Below, piece after piece: positions 35,918 to 44,413 of a DNA stretch of 64,000 bases. Under the pieces are notes generated by a model. That model made no database searches and was not told the DNA's origin. It saw only the letters and a program-made list of their open reading frames with translations. Made by a program: the position numbers and the translations under genes. Source of the DNA: Pararhodobacter aggregans (GTDB lineage: Bacteria > Pseudomonadota > Alphaproteobacteria > Rhodobacterales > Rhodobacteraceae); contig NZ_QDDR01000003.1 in assembly GCF_003075525.1 (NCBI RefSeq), forward strand, positions 310,001 through 374,000, written 5' to 3'. The first letter of the stretch is position 1. Each line of letters starts with the position of its first letter.

Positions 35918-36427
35918 TCAATCCGACAGATCGGGGGCGGGGGCCACCGGGGCCGCGCCGCGCAGAAGGTCAGCCACGCGCTCCAGCAGGAAGATCAGCT
36001 GCAGCGCGAAACTGGCGGGAAGGGCGGCGTAGTAGATCCACAGCGGCATACGCAGCGAGCTGATCGACCGTTCGTCCCAGATCATCGCCTGGTCCACGAC
36101 CTGCCAGCCGGACCACACCAGAAAGGCGCCAAGGGCGAAGGCGATCAGCAGGGACAGGAATTCGGCCGCGCGCTGCCCTGCGGCGGGCAGGCGGTCGACC
36201 AGGAAATCGACGCGGATATGGGTCGCGCGGCGCAGCACGCGCGCCGCGCTCAGCAGCACCGCCCAGATGACGAGGTAGATGACAACCTCGCTGCCCCAGT
36301 CCGGCGCCAGCGCGGTCGAGACATAGCGCCCGGCCACCCCGGCCAGCGACAGGAGCAGCGCCGCCGCGAACAGCAGCGCCACGATCAGGCCCACCAGCCC
36401 GTCGAGGAAGCCGAGCGCGCGTTTCAC
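35918..36427 (-). CDS. TRAP transporter small permease (DctQ), system 1
   Basis: This 169-residue protein has four hydrophobic helices and the DctQ region RATHIRVDFLVDRLP. It pairs with DctM in the inner membrane. The ATG overlaps the dctP stop (ATGA, 36424-36427), so all three TRAP genes are tightly coupled. Confidence 0.93.
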   Translation of the reverse strand: MKRALGFLDGLVGLIVALLFAAALLLSLAGVAGRYVSTALAPDWGSEVVIYLVIWAVLLSAARVLRRATHIRVDFLVDRLPAAGQRAAEFLSLLIAFALGAFLVWSGWQVVDQAMIWDERSISSLRMPLWIYYAALPASFALQLIFLLERVADLLRGAAPVAPAPDLSD

Positions 36428-37446
36428 TGCACAGCGTCCCGGGCGAGCGCCATGATGTCGTCTTCAATCCCGAGGTCCGAGATCATCCGCGCCTGCGCCC
36501 CGGCAAGGCGCTCGCGCTGGGCGGCGGCTTCCTCGGCCGGTTGCTCGACAAAGACCATGCCGGCGGCTTCCAGCGTGGCGCGGGCTTCGTCCTGCTGGCG
36601 GGCCGCGTCCTGACGCTGGCCGGGCACGAACTCGGCCCAGGTGGCGCGGAACAGGGACTGTTGCTCTTCGGTCAGCTGGTCCCAGTAGGCGTGGCTGACG
36701 ATCGGCATGTAGAAGCCGGTGAGCATGTTGTTGAGATAGGCATGGCCCAGCCCCGATTCCTGCAGCGAGCCCGACAGGACCGAGGCGTTGGACGACACGA
36801 TGGCATCGACAGTACCCTGCTGAAGCGCCAGCGGCACGTCGGTATAGGGCATGGAGACCGGGATCGCGCCCAGCGCCTCCAGATAGGCGACGGCGCCCAC
36901 GCCACCCGGGTGGCGCACCTGCAATCCGCGCAGGTCTTCCAGTGAATTCAGGGGCGTGGTGGTGGAATAGGTGTTGATCGGGCCCAGCATGTACCAGCCG
37001 TCCAGCGCCACGACATCCATCTTCTCGCCCAGCATCGCGCCCAGACGCTGGCCAAGGGGACCATCGACGATCTCGCCCATGCGCTCGGCCGAAATGCCCG
37101 AGAACATCGGGAATTCCAGCACGGTCAGCGCCGGTTCGATCCGGCTGAGCGGCGCGGTCGAGACGATGGCCATGCCGGCGTCGCCCCGGGCCACGGCCCG
37201 GCCCGCGTCACGGCTGGAATAGAGCTGGCCGGAATCGAAGATCTCGACGGTCAGCGCGCCGCCGGAGCGGTCGGTCAGCGCCTCGGCAAAACGGCCGACA
37301 TAGACGTTGCGCATATGGCTGGGCGGGGTGTCCAGCGTGATCGTCAGGGTCGGTTCGGCCAGCGCCGGGACGGCGGCGAACAGCGTGGCCACGGCGGTCG
37401 CGGACGCCAGGAAACCCGCGCGGCGCAGGGGGGGCAGGACGGTCAT
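36424..37446 (-). CDS. TRAP transporter periplasmic binding protein (DctP), system 1
   Basis: This 340-residue protein starts with a signal peptide (cleavage after ALA) and is a typical DctP: YVGRFAEALTDRSGGALTVEIFDSGQLYS, and the carboxylate-binding Arg in GLQVRHPGG. It has no cysteine, unlike the DctP proteins of systems 2 and 3. The ATG at 37446 follows GGAGGAGATATTG; the longer frame ahead of it lacks a signal. The 210 bases upstream (37447-37656) hold the promoter and an AT-rich stretch at about 37520-37560, but none of the GntR-type palindromes found elsewhere. Confidence 0.95.
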   Translation of the reverse strand: MTVLPPLRRAGFLASATAVATLFAAVPALAEPTLTITLDTPPSHMRNVYVGRFAEALTDRSGGALTVEIFDSGQLYSSRDAGRAVARGDAGMAIVSTAPLSRIEPALTVLEFPMFSGISAERMGEIVDGPLGQRLGAMLGEKMDVVALDGWYMLGPINTYSTTTPLNSLEDLRGLQVRHPGGVGAVAYLEALGAIPVSMPYTDVPLALQQGTVDAIVSSNASVLSGSLQESGLGHAYLNNMLTGFYMPIVSHAYWDQLTEEQQSLFRATWAEFVPGQRQDAARQQDEARATLEAAGMVFVEQPAEEAAAQRERLAGAQARMISDLGIEDDIMALARDAVQ

Positions 37447-37656
37447 CAATATCTCCTCCAAGGGTGGAGCCTCCACTCCATCCCGGGCAGGCTATCCGGC
37501 TCAGCCATGCCTGAAAAATAATGTCTGCGGCTTTTATATAACCAGATGGAATAGGTGTACCCCCGCCGTACTCCGGGTGAGGGGCGCGCCTTCTGCCGGG
37601 GGATGGCCGCGAACGGTCGACGAGAAGGACGGCCGACACCCGCGCCATGCAGCGGT

Positions 37657-38703
37657 TCAGTCGGAGGAGGGGCCCTTCGACCGGGGCGCCCGCCAAGCGC
37701 CCGGTGCCCGCGTCAGGACCGGCGCAGGCTTCGGCCGGGCGACCGGGCCCAGCCAGTCGAAGTACCGCCCGACCTGCGGGTGCCGCACCGCCTCGTCCAC
37801 CGACAGCACCGGCGTGACGCAGGCGTCGACCCCCGCGAAAGCCGCCTCCCAGTCCTGCCGCGAGCGGGAGGCGAAGCGCTCGGTCACCGCGGCGATCATC
37901 GCCGGCCAATGGTTGCGCTCGCCCTGCCAGGCGACGAACTCGGGCGGCAGGCCCAGGACCGCGACCGCGTTGGTCCAGAATTGCGGCTCGACGGCGGCGA
38001 TGGCCATCCATCCACCCTCGGCGCAGGCATAGACGCGGTAGAAGGGCGCCCCGCCATCGAGCGCATTCGCCTCGCGGCCATCGCTCCAGCCGCCCTGCAC
38101 CCGCCGCCCGTGCACGAAGGTGGCAAGGTGGCTGGTGCCATGCACCATGGCCGCGTCGATCACCGCGCCCTCGCCCGTCAGCCGCGCCTTGAGCAGGGCG
38201 CAGGCGATGCCGAAGGCCAGATACATCCCGCCCCCGCCGAAATCCGAGACCAGATTCAGGGGCGGGGTCGGCGGGCGGTCGCGATGGCCCATCAGCGACA
38301 GAAGCCCGGTCATGGCGAGGAAGTTGAGGTCATGCCCGGCCATCCCGGTCAGCGGCCCCTCCTGCCCCCAGCCGGTCATGCGGCCGTAGATCAGCGCGGG
38401 ATTGACGGCGAACGCCTCGACCGGGCCGAGGCCCAGCGCCTCCATCTTGCCGGGGCGGAAGCCCTCGATCAGCACATCGGCGCGGGCGATCAGGTCCAGC
38501 GCCGCCTGACGCCCGGCCTCGGATTTCAGGTCCAGCACCCGGAAATCCCGGTCCCGGTCCAGCCAGATCGCCGGAGCCTGCGGTGGTTTGCGGCCGATGC
38601 AGATCACCTCGGCCCCCATGTCGGACAGCGCCATCGCGGCAAAGGGGGCGGGCCCAAGCCCTTCGAATTCGACGATTTTCACCCCGTTCAACGGCTTTTC
38701 CAA
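37657..38703 (-). CDS. Alpha-methylacyl-CoA racemase-like class III CoA-transferase-family enzyme
   Basis: This 348-residue protein resembles AMACR/MCR: the catalytic pair appears as His in GHDLNFLAMTGLLS and Asp in LVSDFGGGGMYLAFGI. It would epimerise the C2-methyl centre of a branched acyl-CoA, needed before dehydrogenation by many acyl-CoA dehydrogenases. It begins at TTG 38703 after AGAGGAAAT; no earlier ATG fits. It is divergent from the DUF35 operon and shares a 53-base promoter region with a perfect 17-bp palindrome. Confidence 0.9.
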   Translation of the reverse strand: MEKPLNGVKIVEFEGLGPAPFAAMALSDMGAEVICIGRKPPQAPAIWLDRDRDFRVLDLKSEAGRQAALDLIARADVLIEGFRPGKMEALGLGPVEAFAVNPALIYGRMTGWGQEGPLTGMAGHDLNFLAMTGLLSLMGHRDRPPTPPLNLVSDFGGGGMYLAFGIACALLKARLTGEGAVIDAAMVHGTSHLATFVHGRRVQGGWSDGREANALDGGAPFYRVYACAEGGWMAIAAVEPQFWTNAVAVLGLPPEFVAWQGERNHWPAMIAAVTERFASRSRQDWEAAFAGVDACVTPVLSVDEAVRHPQVGRYFDWLGPVARPKPAPVLTRAPGAWRAPRSKGPSSD

Positions 38704-38725
38704 ATTTCCTCTCCCGGCATTGCGC

Positions 38726-38742
38726 TAATGGTCAGTCCATTA
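38726..38742. promoter_or_regulatory. Predicted FadR/GntR-type operator TAATGG-TCAGT-CCATTA
   Basis: This perfect 6-bp-arm palindrome with a 5-base centre lies 23 bases before the racemase start and 15 bases before the DUF35 start, in the middle of the divergent promoter region. It has the TGG-N5-CCA core shared with seven other sites in this region. The centre TCAGT (ACTGA on the other strand) matches no other site here exactly. Confidence 0.75.
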
Positions 38743-38756
38743 TATACATTGATTCA

Positions 38757-39191
38757 ATGACACAGTCGATGACCCAAGCCCCCGCGCGGCCGCAGCCCGT
38801 CCCGACCGCCGAAACCCGCCCCTTCTGGGCGGGCGCCGCCGAGGGCGCGCTGGTCCTGCGCCGCTGCGGCGCCTGCGGGCGGCTTGCGCCGCCGCTGGCA
38901 CCCCGTTGCCCGGAATGTCTGGGCGACAGCCTGCAGCCGGAAACGCTGTCCGGCCGGGCCACGCTGAAAGGCCGCACCCGGCTGCATCTGCAGCCCCTGC
39001 CCGGTCGCAGCGGCCCGCTGGTGATCGTCGAAGCCGCGCTGGTCGAGGATCCGCGCATCGTTCTGGTCGCCCTCGACGAGAGCGGCTGCACCGCCGAGGC
39101 GCCGCCGGGCACACCGCTGCGCCTTGGCTTCGCGGCGCCGGATGACGGCACGCGCTTTCTCATCGTCCTGTCGGCGGAGGGGCAGCCATGA
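38757..39191 (+). CDS. DUF35 protein (zinc ribbon + OB fold), ChsH2-like
   Basis: This 144-residue protein has a rubredoxin-like zinc ribbon with two CxxC pairs (RCGACGRLAPPLAPRCPECL) and a C-terminal OB-fold domain, the DUF35 architecture. In steroid side-chain degradation the DUF35 part of ChsH2 binds the thiolase-fold Ltp2 and makes an aldolase that cleaves beta-hydroxy acyl-CoAs. Here the next gene overlaps by 4 bases and encodes a thiolase-fold protein, so an aldolase complex is the likely role. The start is uncertain: ATG 38757 has no clear ribosome binding site, and ATG 38769 is an alternative. Confidence 0.85.
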   Translation: MTQSMTQAPARPQPVPTAETRPFWAGAAEGALVLRRCGACGRLAPPLAPRCPECLGDSLQPETLSGRATLKGRTRLHLQPLPGRSGPLVIVEAALVEDPRIVLVALDESGCTAEAPPGTPLRLGFAAPDDGTRFLIVLSAEGQP

Positions 39192-40288
39192 ACGTGGTGA
39201 TCGCCGGTTTCGGCAGCTCGACGCTGGAAAAACGCAGCGACCGGGGCATCGCCGCCTTCGCGCTGGACGCGGCATTGGCGGCGCTGGCCGATGCGGGTGT
39301 GGCGCGCGACGACATCGACGGCTATGTCGGCGCCCCCTTCGCCACCAACGCCGGTTCGCCCCATGCCGAGGGCGGGGACGAGATCTCGCTCAAGACCCTC
39401 TCGTCGCTGATGGGGCTGCGGCTGAGCTGGGGCGCGGACCTCTACCGCCGCTATCCGACCGATATGGTGGCCTCGGCCGCCCATGCGCTGCAGGCCGGGA
39501 CCTGCCGTTTCGTGCTGGGGCTGCGGGCGATGTATGTGGCGCCGGGCCTCGATTACGCGACCGGCGCGACCAGGCAGGTGTTCGGCGCCGACCAGTTCAC
39601 CAAACCCTATGGCCATACCACCGCGGGCGCCCGCTTCGCCGCCCGCGCCTGGGCCTATATGGCGCGGCATGGGGCGACGCGCGACGACCTCTTCGCCATC
39701 GTCGACCTCTCCCGCCGCAACGCCGCCCGGAACCCGCAGGCGATCTGGCGCGACAAGCCCCTGGGGCGCGAGGATTACCTGCGCGGCCGGATGATCGCCG
39801 AGCCGCACGGGCTTTACGATTGCGACCTGCCGGTCTGTGGCGCGCAGGCCTTCGTCATGTGCCGCGCGGGCGACCTGCCGCAGGGCGCCACCCCCGCCCG
39901 CGTCACCGGCTTCAGCGGCTTCGCCCGGCCCGAGGCGCTGTGGTCGATGAGCGGCCGCCGCGTGACGGATCTGAAGACCGCGCAGCTTTATGACGGCTTC
40001 TCGTCGATGGTCTGGGAATGGCTGGACGGGCTGGGCATCACCGCCCCCGGCGGCGCCCCTGCCTTCCTGCGCGACGGTCACGCGGAACCCGGCGGGCGCC
40101 TGCCGCTCAACACTTTCGGCGGCGCGCTTGGCGAGGGGCGACTGCACGGCATGGGCCATCTGCGCGAGGCGTACCTGCAAGCCGCCGGCCGTGCAGGGCG
40201 GCGCCAGCAGGCCGAAGGCCCCACGCTGGTGCAGGTCGGGCCCTATGACGACAGCTCCTTCGTGCTGCTCGAACCCGCAACCGCCTGA
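39188..40288 (+). CDS. Thiolase-fold protein, Ltp2-like aldolase candidate
   Basis: This 366-residue protein belongs to the SCP-x/lipid-transfer thiolase group. It lacks the acylated cysteine of true thiolases in the N-terminal half, so it is not expected to do thiolytic cleavage. Ltp2-type retro-aldolases use Tyr and His residues instead, and this protein has LYDGFSSMVWEW and a C-terminal LNTFGGALGEGRLHGMGHL region that fit. Overlap with the DUF35 gene supports a Ltp2-DUF35 pair. The product would be a shortened acyl-CoA fragment and an aldehyde or ketone. The substrate is unknown. Confidence 0.85.
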   Translation: MNVVIAGFGSSTLEKRSDRGIAAFALDAALAALADAGVARDDIDGYVGAPFATNAGSPHAEGGDEISLKTLSSLMGLRLSWGADLYRRYPTDMVASAAHALQAGTCRFVLGLRAMYVAPGLDYATGATRQVFGADQFTKPYGHTTAGARFAARAWAYMARHGATRDDLFAIVDLSRRNAARNPQAIWRDKPLGREDYLRGRMIAEPHGLYDCDLPVCGAQAFVMCRAGDLPQGATPARVTGFSGFARPEALWSMSGRRVTDLKTAQLYDGFSSMVWEWLDGLGITAPGGAPAFLRDGHAEPGGRLPLNTFGGALGEGRLHGMGHLREAYLQAAGRAGRRQQAEGPTLVQVGPYDDSSFVLLEPATA

Positions 40289-40306
40289 GATACCGGAGGG
40301 AATGCC

Positions 40307-40630
40307 ATGAAAGTCCGCGAGTACCTGTCCATCCCCTACCTGCTGGAGGCTCAGGCCGTCGAGCGGGACGGGCGCTGGACCCGGCGCCTGCGCTACCCGG
40401 AACTGGGCAGTGTCGCGGCAGAACACGACGATGTGGAGGTGGCGCTGGTCGAGTTGGAGCGCGCCCGCATCACCGAGGTGATGCGCCGCCTGCGCGCGGG
40501 CGATCCGCCGCCGGTGCCGCGCCGTCCGCTGGAAACCACCGATCAGGGCTGGTGGGCACGCCATCTGGGGCTGGGCGCGCTGGTCGAGGGTCAGCTCGAC
40601 CGCGAGGGCGCCGAACTCGCCGGTCGCTAA
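40307..40630 (+). CDS. Small protein of unknown function in the Rieske operon, HicB-like pattern
   Basis: I do not recognise this 107-residue protein with certainty. The N-terminal half (YLLEAQAVERDGRWTRRLRY, then PELGSVAAEHDDVEVALVELE) follows the strand-strand-helix pattern of HicB-type partial RNase H folds, but no HicA partner is present. It lies 18 bases after the thiolase-fold gene and 56 bases before the Rieske oxygenase, so it is an integral operon gene. It is basic and acidic in alternating patches, and has no cysteine, membrane helix or signal peptide. Confidence 0.75.
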   Translation: MKVREYLSIPYLLEAQAVERDGRWTRRLRYPELGSVAAEHDDVEVALVELERARITEVMRRLRAGDPPPVPRRPLETTDQGWWARHLGLGALVEGQLDREGAELAGR

Positions 40631-40686
40631 CGGAACAGGCGCCGCCTCCGCGGGGGCGCGGCGCGAGGATACAGGAGGAAATCACC

Positions 40687-42009
40687 ATGCTTTCGCACGA
40701 AGACAACGAGACGCTGGTCCGGGTCGGCCCGGGCACCACGATGGGCGGGATGATGCGGCTCTACTGGCTGCCGTTCATGGCCTCGAAGGATCTGGAAAAG
40801 GATGGCCAGCCGCAGACCGTGCGGCTGCTGGGCGAGACGCTGGTGGCCTTCCGCGATACGGCGGGCAATGTCGGGCTGGTGGATCACATCTGCCCGCACC
40901 GCGGCGCGCCGATGGCCTTTGCCCGCAACGAGGATTGCGGCCTGCGCTGCGTCTATCACGGCTGGAAATTCGGCGTGGACGGCAAGGTCGCCGACATGCC
41001 CGCCGAACCCGTCCGCTCGCGCCTGAAAGAGCGGGTGCGGATCAAGTCCTACCCCTGCGTAGAGCGCGGCGGTGTCGTCTGGACCTATATGGGCTCCGAG
41101 CCCGAGGAAAGCCGCCCGCCGCTGCCCAACCTCGAATGGAACATGGTCCCCGAGGAGAATGTGGTGGTCAGCTTCCGGGTGCAGGAATGCAACTGGCTGC
41201 AGGCACTGGAGGGCGAGATCGACAGCGCCCATGCGCCGATCCTGCACGGGCGGATCGACGATGGCGGCTCGATCAACCAATGGGTCGCCAAGCGCGACCT
41301 GCGGCCGACCTTCGAATGCATGCGGCAGGAATTCGGCATGTCCATCGCCTCGCGCCGGGTGCTGGACGACGAGACGCTCTACTGGCGCGTGAACCAGTTC
41401 ATCATGCCCTTCTATTCGCTGGTCCCGCCGCAGTCGAACTACCCGGAGCTGTCCGGCCACGCCTGGGTGCCGATCGACGACGAGAACACGCTGTGCCTGA
41501 TGTTCAGCTATCACCCGACCCAGCCGATGTACGAGAAAAGCCGCGACATCTTCGTCAACGGCCACAGGGGGCGCGAGACGGGGCACGCCAGCGTCAATGC
41601 CTTCGAGGACAAGGGCGCGCTGGTGCCTTACGGGCGCTACATCTCCAAGTACCGGCGCGAGACCGGGTATCTGTTCGACCCCGAGGCGCAGCGCACGACA
41701 TGGTTCTCGGGCCTGCCCGGGCTCTGGGTGCAGGACGCGGCCTGTCAGTCGGGCGTGCTCAGGATCTATGACCGCACGCTCGAACATCTCTGCACCTCCG
41801 ACACCGGGATCGCCATGACCCGGCGGATGCTGCTGGAAACCGCCCATGCTTTCGCCGAAAGCGGCCAGCGGCCCGAGCGTTTCGCCGATCCCGACCTCTA
41901 CATGGTGCGGGCGGTGTCGATGAAGCTGCCCAAGGATCAGGCCTGGGATGAAGCCGGGCGCGGGCCGATGACGGCGCGTCTGGGCGAAGGCTTCGGGTAC
42001 GAGCTATGA
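40687..42009 (+). CDS. Rieske non-haem iron oxygenase, phthalate-dioxygenase type
   Basis: This 440-residue oxygenase has Rieske ligands C69-H71 and C88-H91 (CPHRGAP, CVYHGW) and mononuclear-iron ligands H182 and H187 in NWLQALEGEIDSAHAPILH, the arrangement of the phthalate dioxygenase (PDO) family, which act on ring carboxylates and take electrons from a PDR-type reductase. Such a reductase is encoded at 44410. A strong AGGAGG ribosome binding site precedes ATG 40687. The stop overlaps the next CoA-transferase start (ATGA). The substrate and whether it is a CoA thioester are unknown. Confidence 0.94.
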   Translation: MLSHEDNETLVRVGPGTTMGGMMRLYWLPFMASKDLEKDGQPQTVRLLGETLVAFRDTAGNVGLVDHICPHRGAPMAFARNEDCGLRCVYHGWKFGVDGKVADMPAEPVRSRLKERVRIKSYPCVERGGVVWTYMGSEPEESRPPLPNLEWNMVPEENVVVSFRVQECNWLQALEGEIDSAHAPILHGRIDDGGSINQWVAKRDLRPTFECMRQEFGMSIASRRVLDDETLYWRVNQFIMPFYSLVPPQSNYPELSGHAWVPIDDENTLCLMFSYHPTQPMYEKSRDIFVNGHRGRETGHASVNAFEDKGALVPYGRYISKYRRETGYLFDPEAQRTTWFSGLPGLWVQDAACQSGVLRIYDRTLEHLCTSDTGIAMTRRMLLETAHAFAESGQRPERFADPDLYMVRAVSMKLPKDQAWDEAGRGPMTARLGEGFGYEL

Positions 42010-43226
42010 GCGGGACGGCACAGGCCCTTGCGGGCATGCGGGTGCTGGAGATTTCGGCGCTGGCGGGGTCGGTCGCGGGCCGCGTCCTCGCCGATCTCGG
42101 CGCCGAGGTCATCAAGCTGGAGCCCGAAGGCGGCGAGCCCTTCCGCCGGGCGCTGCCGCTGATCCCGACCGCCCGGGGCGAGGAAAGCGCGGCCTGGCTG
42201 GCCTATAACCACGGCAAGCGCAGCGTGACGCTGGATCCGGTGGCGGATGAGGCGGGTTTCGCCGCGCTCTGCGCCTCGGCCGATATCGTGGTGACCGACT
42301 GGGAGCGCCTCGACCTCGACACGATGGACCGGCTGGCGGGGATCGCCCGCCGCGCCAATCCGGCGCTGGTCTGGTGCGAGGTGCTGCCCTTCGGCCGCGG
42401 CGGCCCCTATGAGCGCTATGCCGCCACTGACACCGTGTTGCAGGCGCTGGGGGGGCATCTCTACCTCAACGGCGACGTGGACCGCCCGCCGGTGCGCATC
42501 AGCCTGCCCGTGGGCCTGATCCAGGGCGGGGTCGAGGCAGCCTCGGCCGCGCTGATGGCCCATTGGCACGCGCTGAAGACCGGCGAAGGCCAGCGCGTCG
42601 ATGTTTCGGTGCAGGCCTGCATCGTCTGGACGCTGCTCAACTCGACAATGGCCTGGCAGATCCTCGGCCTGAACGAGATGCGCGGCGGCGCCATCCGCAA
42701 GGAACGCGCCAACCGCTTCTTCACCCGGCTGGTCTGGGAGACGCAGGACGGCTTCGTCTTCTTCGGCCCGGTCGGCGGCGGCGGTGGCTCGGCGCGGATC
42801 AAATCCTACGAGGCGCTGATCGCCTGGATGGCCGAGGACGGGATCACCGACCCGATCCTGACCCGCCACGACTGGAACGGCGACGGGCAGTTCTTCATCC
42901 CGCAGGAGGATTACGACGCGGTGACGGCCGTCATCATGGGCTTCATCGCCTCGAAAACCACGGATGAGCTGATGGCGCGTTCGGTGCGCGAGCGGATCCT
43001 GCTGGCGCCGATTTCCTCGGTCGCGGGGGTCTTCGACAACCCGCAATTCCGCGCGCGGGGCTATTTCCGCCCGCTGGCCGATCCCGACCGCGGATTGCAG
43101 GTCGAGCTGCCCGCGCGGTGGGCCAATCTCTCGGCGACGCCGCTCGCCGCCCCCCGCCCGGCGCCGCTGCCGGGCGCCGATACCGCGGTGCTGCTGTCGC
43201 CGCTCAACCAAGGAAGCCCGGCATGA
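42006..43226 (+). CDS. Class III (CaiB/BaiF-family) CoA-transferase subunit lacking the catalytic Asp
   Basis: This 406-residue protein has the family fold (GMRVLEISALAGSVAGRVLADLGAEVIKLE). The loop that holds the catalytic Asp in formyl-CoA transferase (MQDA) reads GEGQRVDVSVQACIVW here, so Asp is replaced by Ala. The neighbouring gene encodes a second family member that has Glu at this point. In benzylsuccinate (BbsEF) and phthalate (SptAB) CoA-transferases two class III subunits work as one enzyme, with only one having the catalytic residue. This protein may be the non-catalytic partner. The alignment was done by eye. Confidence 0.88.
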   Translation: MSGTAQALAGMRVLEISALAGSVAGRVLADLGAEVIKLEPEGGEPFRRALPLIPTARGEESAAWLAYNHGKRSVTLDPVADEAGFAALCASADIVVTDWERLDLDTMDRLAGIARRANPALVWCEVLPFGRGGPYERYAATDTVLQALGGHLYLNGDVDRPPVRISLPVGLIQGGVEAASAALMAHWHALKTGEGQRVDVSVQACIVWTLLNSTMAWQILGLNEMRGGAIRKERANRFFTRLVWETQDGFVFFGPVGGGGGSARIKSYEALIAWMAEDGITDPILTRHDWNGDGQFFIPQEDYDAVTAVIMGFIASKTTDELMARSVRERILLAPISSVAGVFDNPQFRARGYFRPLADPDRGLQVELPARWANLSATPLAAPRPAPLPGADTAVLLSPLNQGSPA

Positions 43227-44413
43227 AAGACGCCCTCACGCAGGTGACCACCGAAGCCAGCGGCATCTTCGCGGGGCTGAAGGTCGCCGATTTCACCTGG
43301 GCGGCCGCCGGTCCCATCGTGACCAAGCAGCTGGCCGACAACGGCGCCACCGTCATCAAGGTCGAAAGCTTCAAGCACCCGGATTCCATCCGGCTGGGCG
43401 GGCCCTTCATCGACGACAAGCCGGGCATCAACCGCTCGGGCTTTTTCGCGGATTTCCATTCCTCGAAGCTGGGGATTTCCGTCGACATGAGCAACCCGGC
43501 GGCGATCGAGATCATCCGCCCGCTGATCGAATGGGCCGATGTGGTGGCCGAAAGCTTCCGCCCCGGCGTGATGCGGAAATGGGGCCTCGATTACGCCAGC
43601 CTCAAGGCGATCAATCCCCGGATCGTCATGCTGTCCTCGTCGCTCTACGGGTCCGAGGGGCCCTGGGCGCGGCATCCGGGCTACGGTGCGCAAGGGCAGG
43701 CCTTGGCCGGCATCCATGGCATGACCGGCTGGCCCGACCGGCCCCCGGCGATGCCGAAGGGCGCCTATTCCGACAGCGTTTCGCCCCGCTATGCGCTGTC
43801 GGCGCTGGTCGCGGCGCTGATCCATCGTGAGAAGACCGGCGAGGGCCAGCATGTGGAGCTGAGCCAGATCGAGGCAACGGCGCAACTGCTGGCGCCCGAA
43901 TTGCTGGTCTATCAGGTCACGGGCGAGGAAATGACCCGCGCGGGCGACGCCAAGCCCGGCTCGGTGCTGCACGGCGTCTTCCCCTGCCAGGGCGAGGAAC
44001 GCTGGATCGCCCTCGAGGCGGTGACCGAGGCGCAGGCGCGGGCGCTGCAGGCGATCCTGGGTCTGGACGGGCTGGACAGATCCGCCGTGGCCGAGGCGAC
44101 CGCAACCCGGGATGCCTTTGCCCTGATGGCCGAGTGCCGCGCGGCGGGGGTTCCGGCGGGCGTGGCGAACAAGGCCTCGGACCTGCTGGAGGACGACGTG
44201 CTGAACGCGCATCACCATTTCTGGCCGCTCGACCATGCCGAAATGGGGCGGCTGAACTACAACGGCCCGGCCTATCGCTTCGAGAAGACGCCGAGCGCGC
44301 TGCGTTTCGCCTCGCCCCGGCTGGGCGAGCATACCGAGGCGGTGATGACCCGGGTTCTGGGCTTCGGCCAGGACGACATCGCCCGCTTCAAGGCGGAAGG
44401 ATTGCTGCAATGA
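43223..44413 (+). CDS. Class III (CaiB/BaiF-family) CoA-transferase
   Basis: This 396-residue protein has FTWAAAGPIVTKQLADNGATVIKVE at the start and GEGQHVELSQIEATAQLL at the active-site loop, where the usual catalytic Asp is a Glu, as in other CaiB/BaiF proteins. It overlaps the previous gene by 4 bases and the next by 4 bases. Together with the 42006-43226 gene it may form a heteromeric transferase that moves CoA from a donor such as succinyl-CoA to an imported aromatic or related acid. Confidence 0.9.
   Translation: MKDALTQVTTEASGIFAGLKVADFTWAAAGPIVTKQLADNGATVIKVESFKHPDSIRLGGPFIDDKPGINRSGFFADFHSSKLGISVDMSNPAAIEIIRPLIEWADVVAESFRPGVMRKWGLDYASLKAINPRIVMLSSSLYGSEGPWARHPGYGAQGQALAGIHGMTGWPDRPPAMPKGAYSDSVSPRYALSALVAALIHREKTGEGQHVELSQIEATAQLLAPELLVYQVTGEEMTRAGDAKPGSVLHGVFPCQGEERWIALEAVTEAQARALQAILGLDGLDRSAVAEATATRDAFALMAECRAAGVPAGVANKASDLLEDDVLNAHHHFWPLDHAEMGRLNYNGPAYRFEKTPSALRFASPRLGEHTEAVMTRVLGFGQDDIARFKAEGLLQ

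Noticed and set aside
37447-37656. A possible GntR palindrome upstream of the TRAP-1 operon
   Set aside because: The AT-rich stretch near 37540 has CCA and TGG in the wrong order (CCAGATGG) and does not fit the TGG-N5-CCA pattern; the convergent LysR gene is the better regulator candidate.
40307-40630. A HicA/HicB toxin-antitoxin system
   Set aside because: Only a HicB-like pattern is seen. No HicA-sized gene with the conserved HicA His motif lies on either side.
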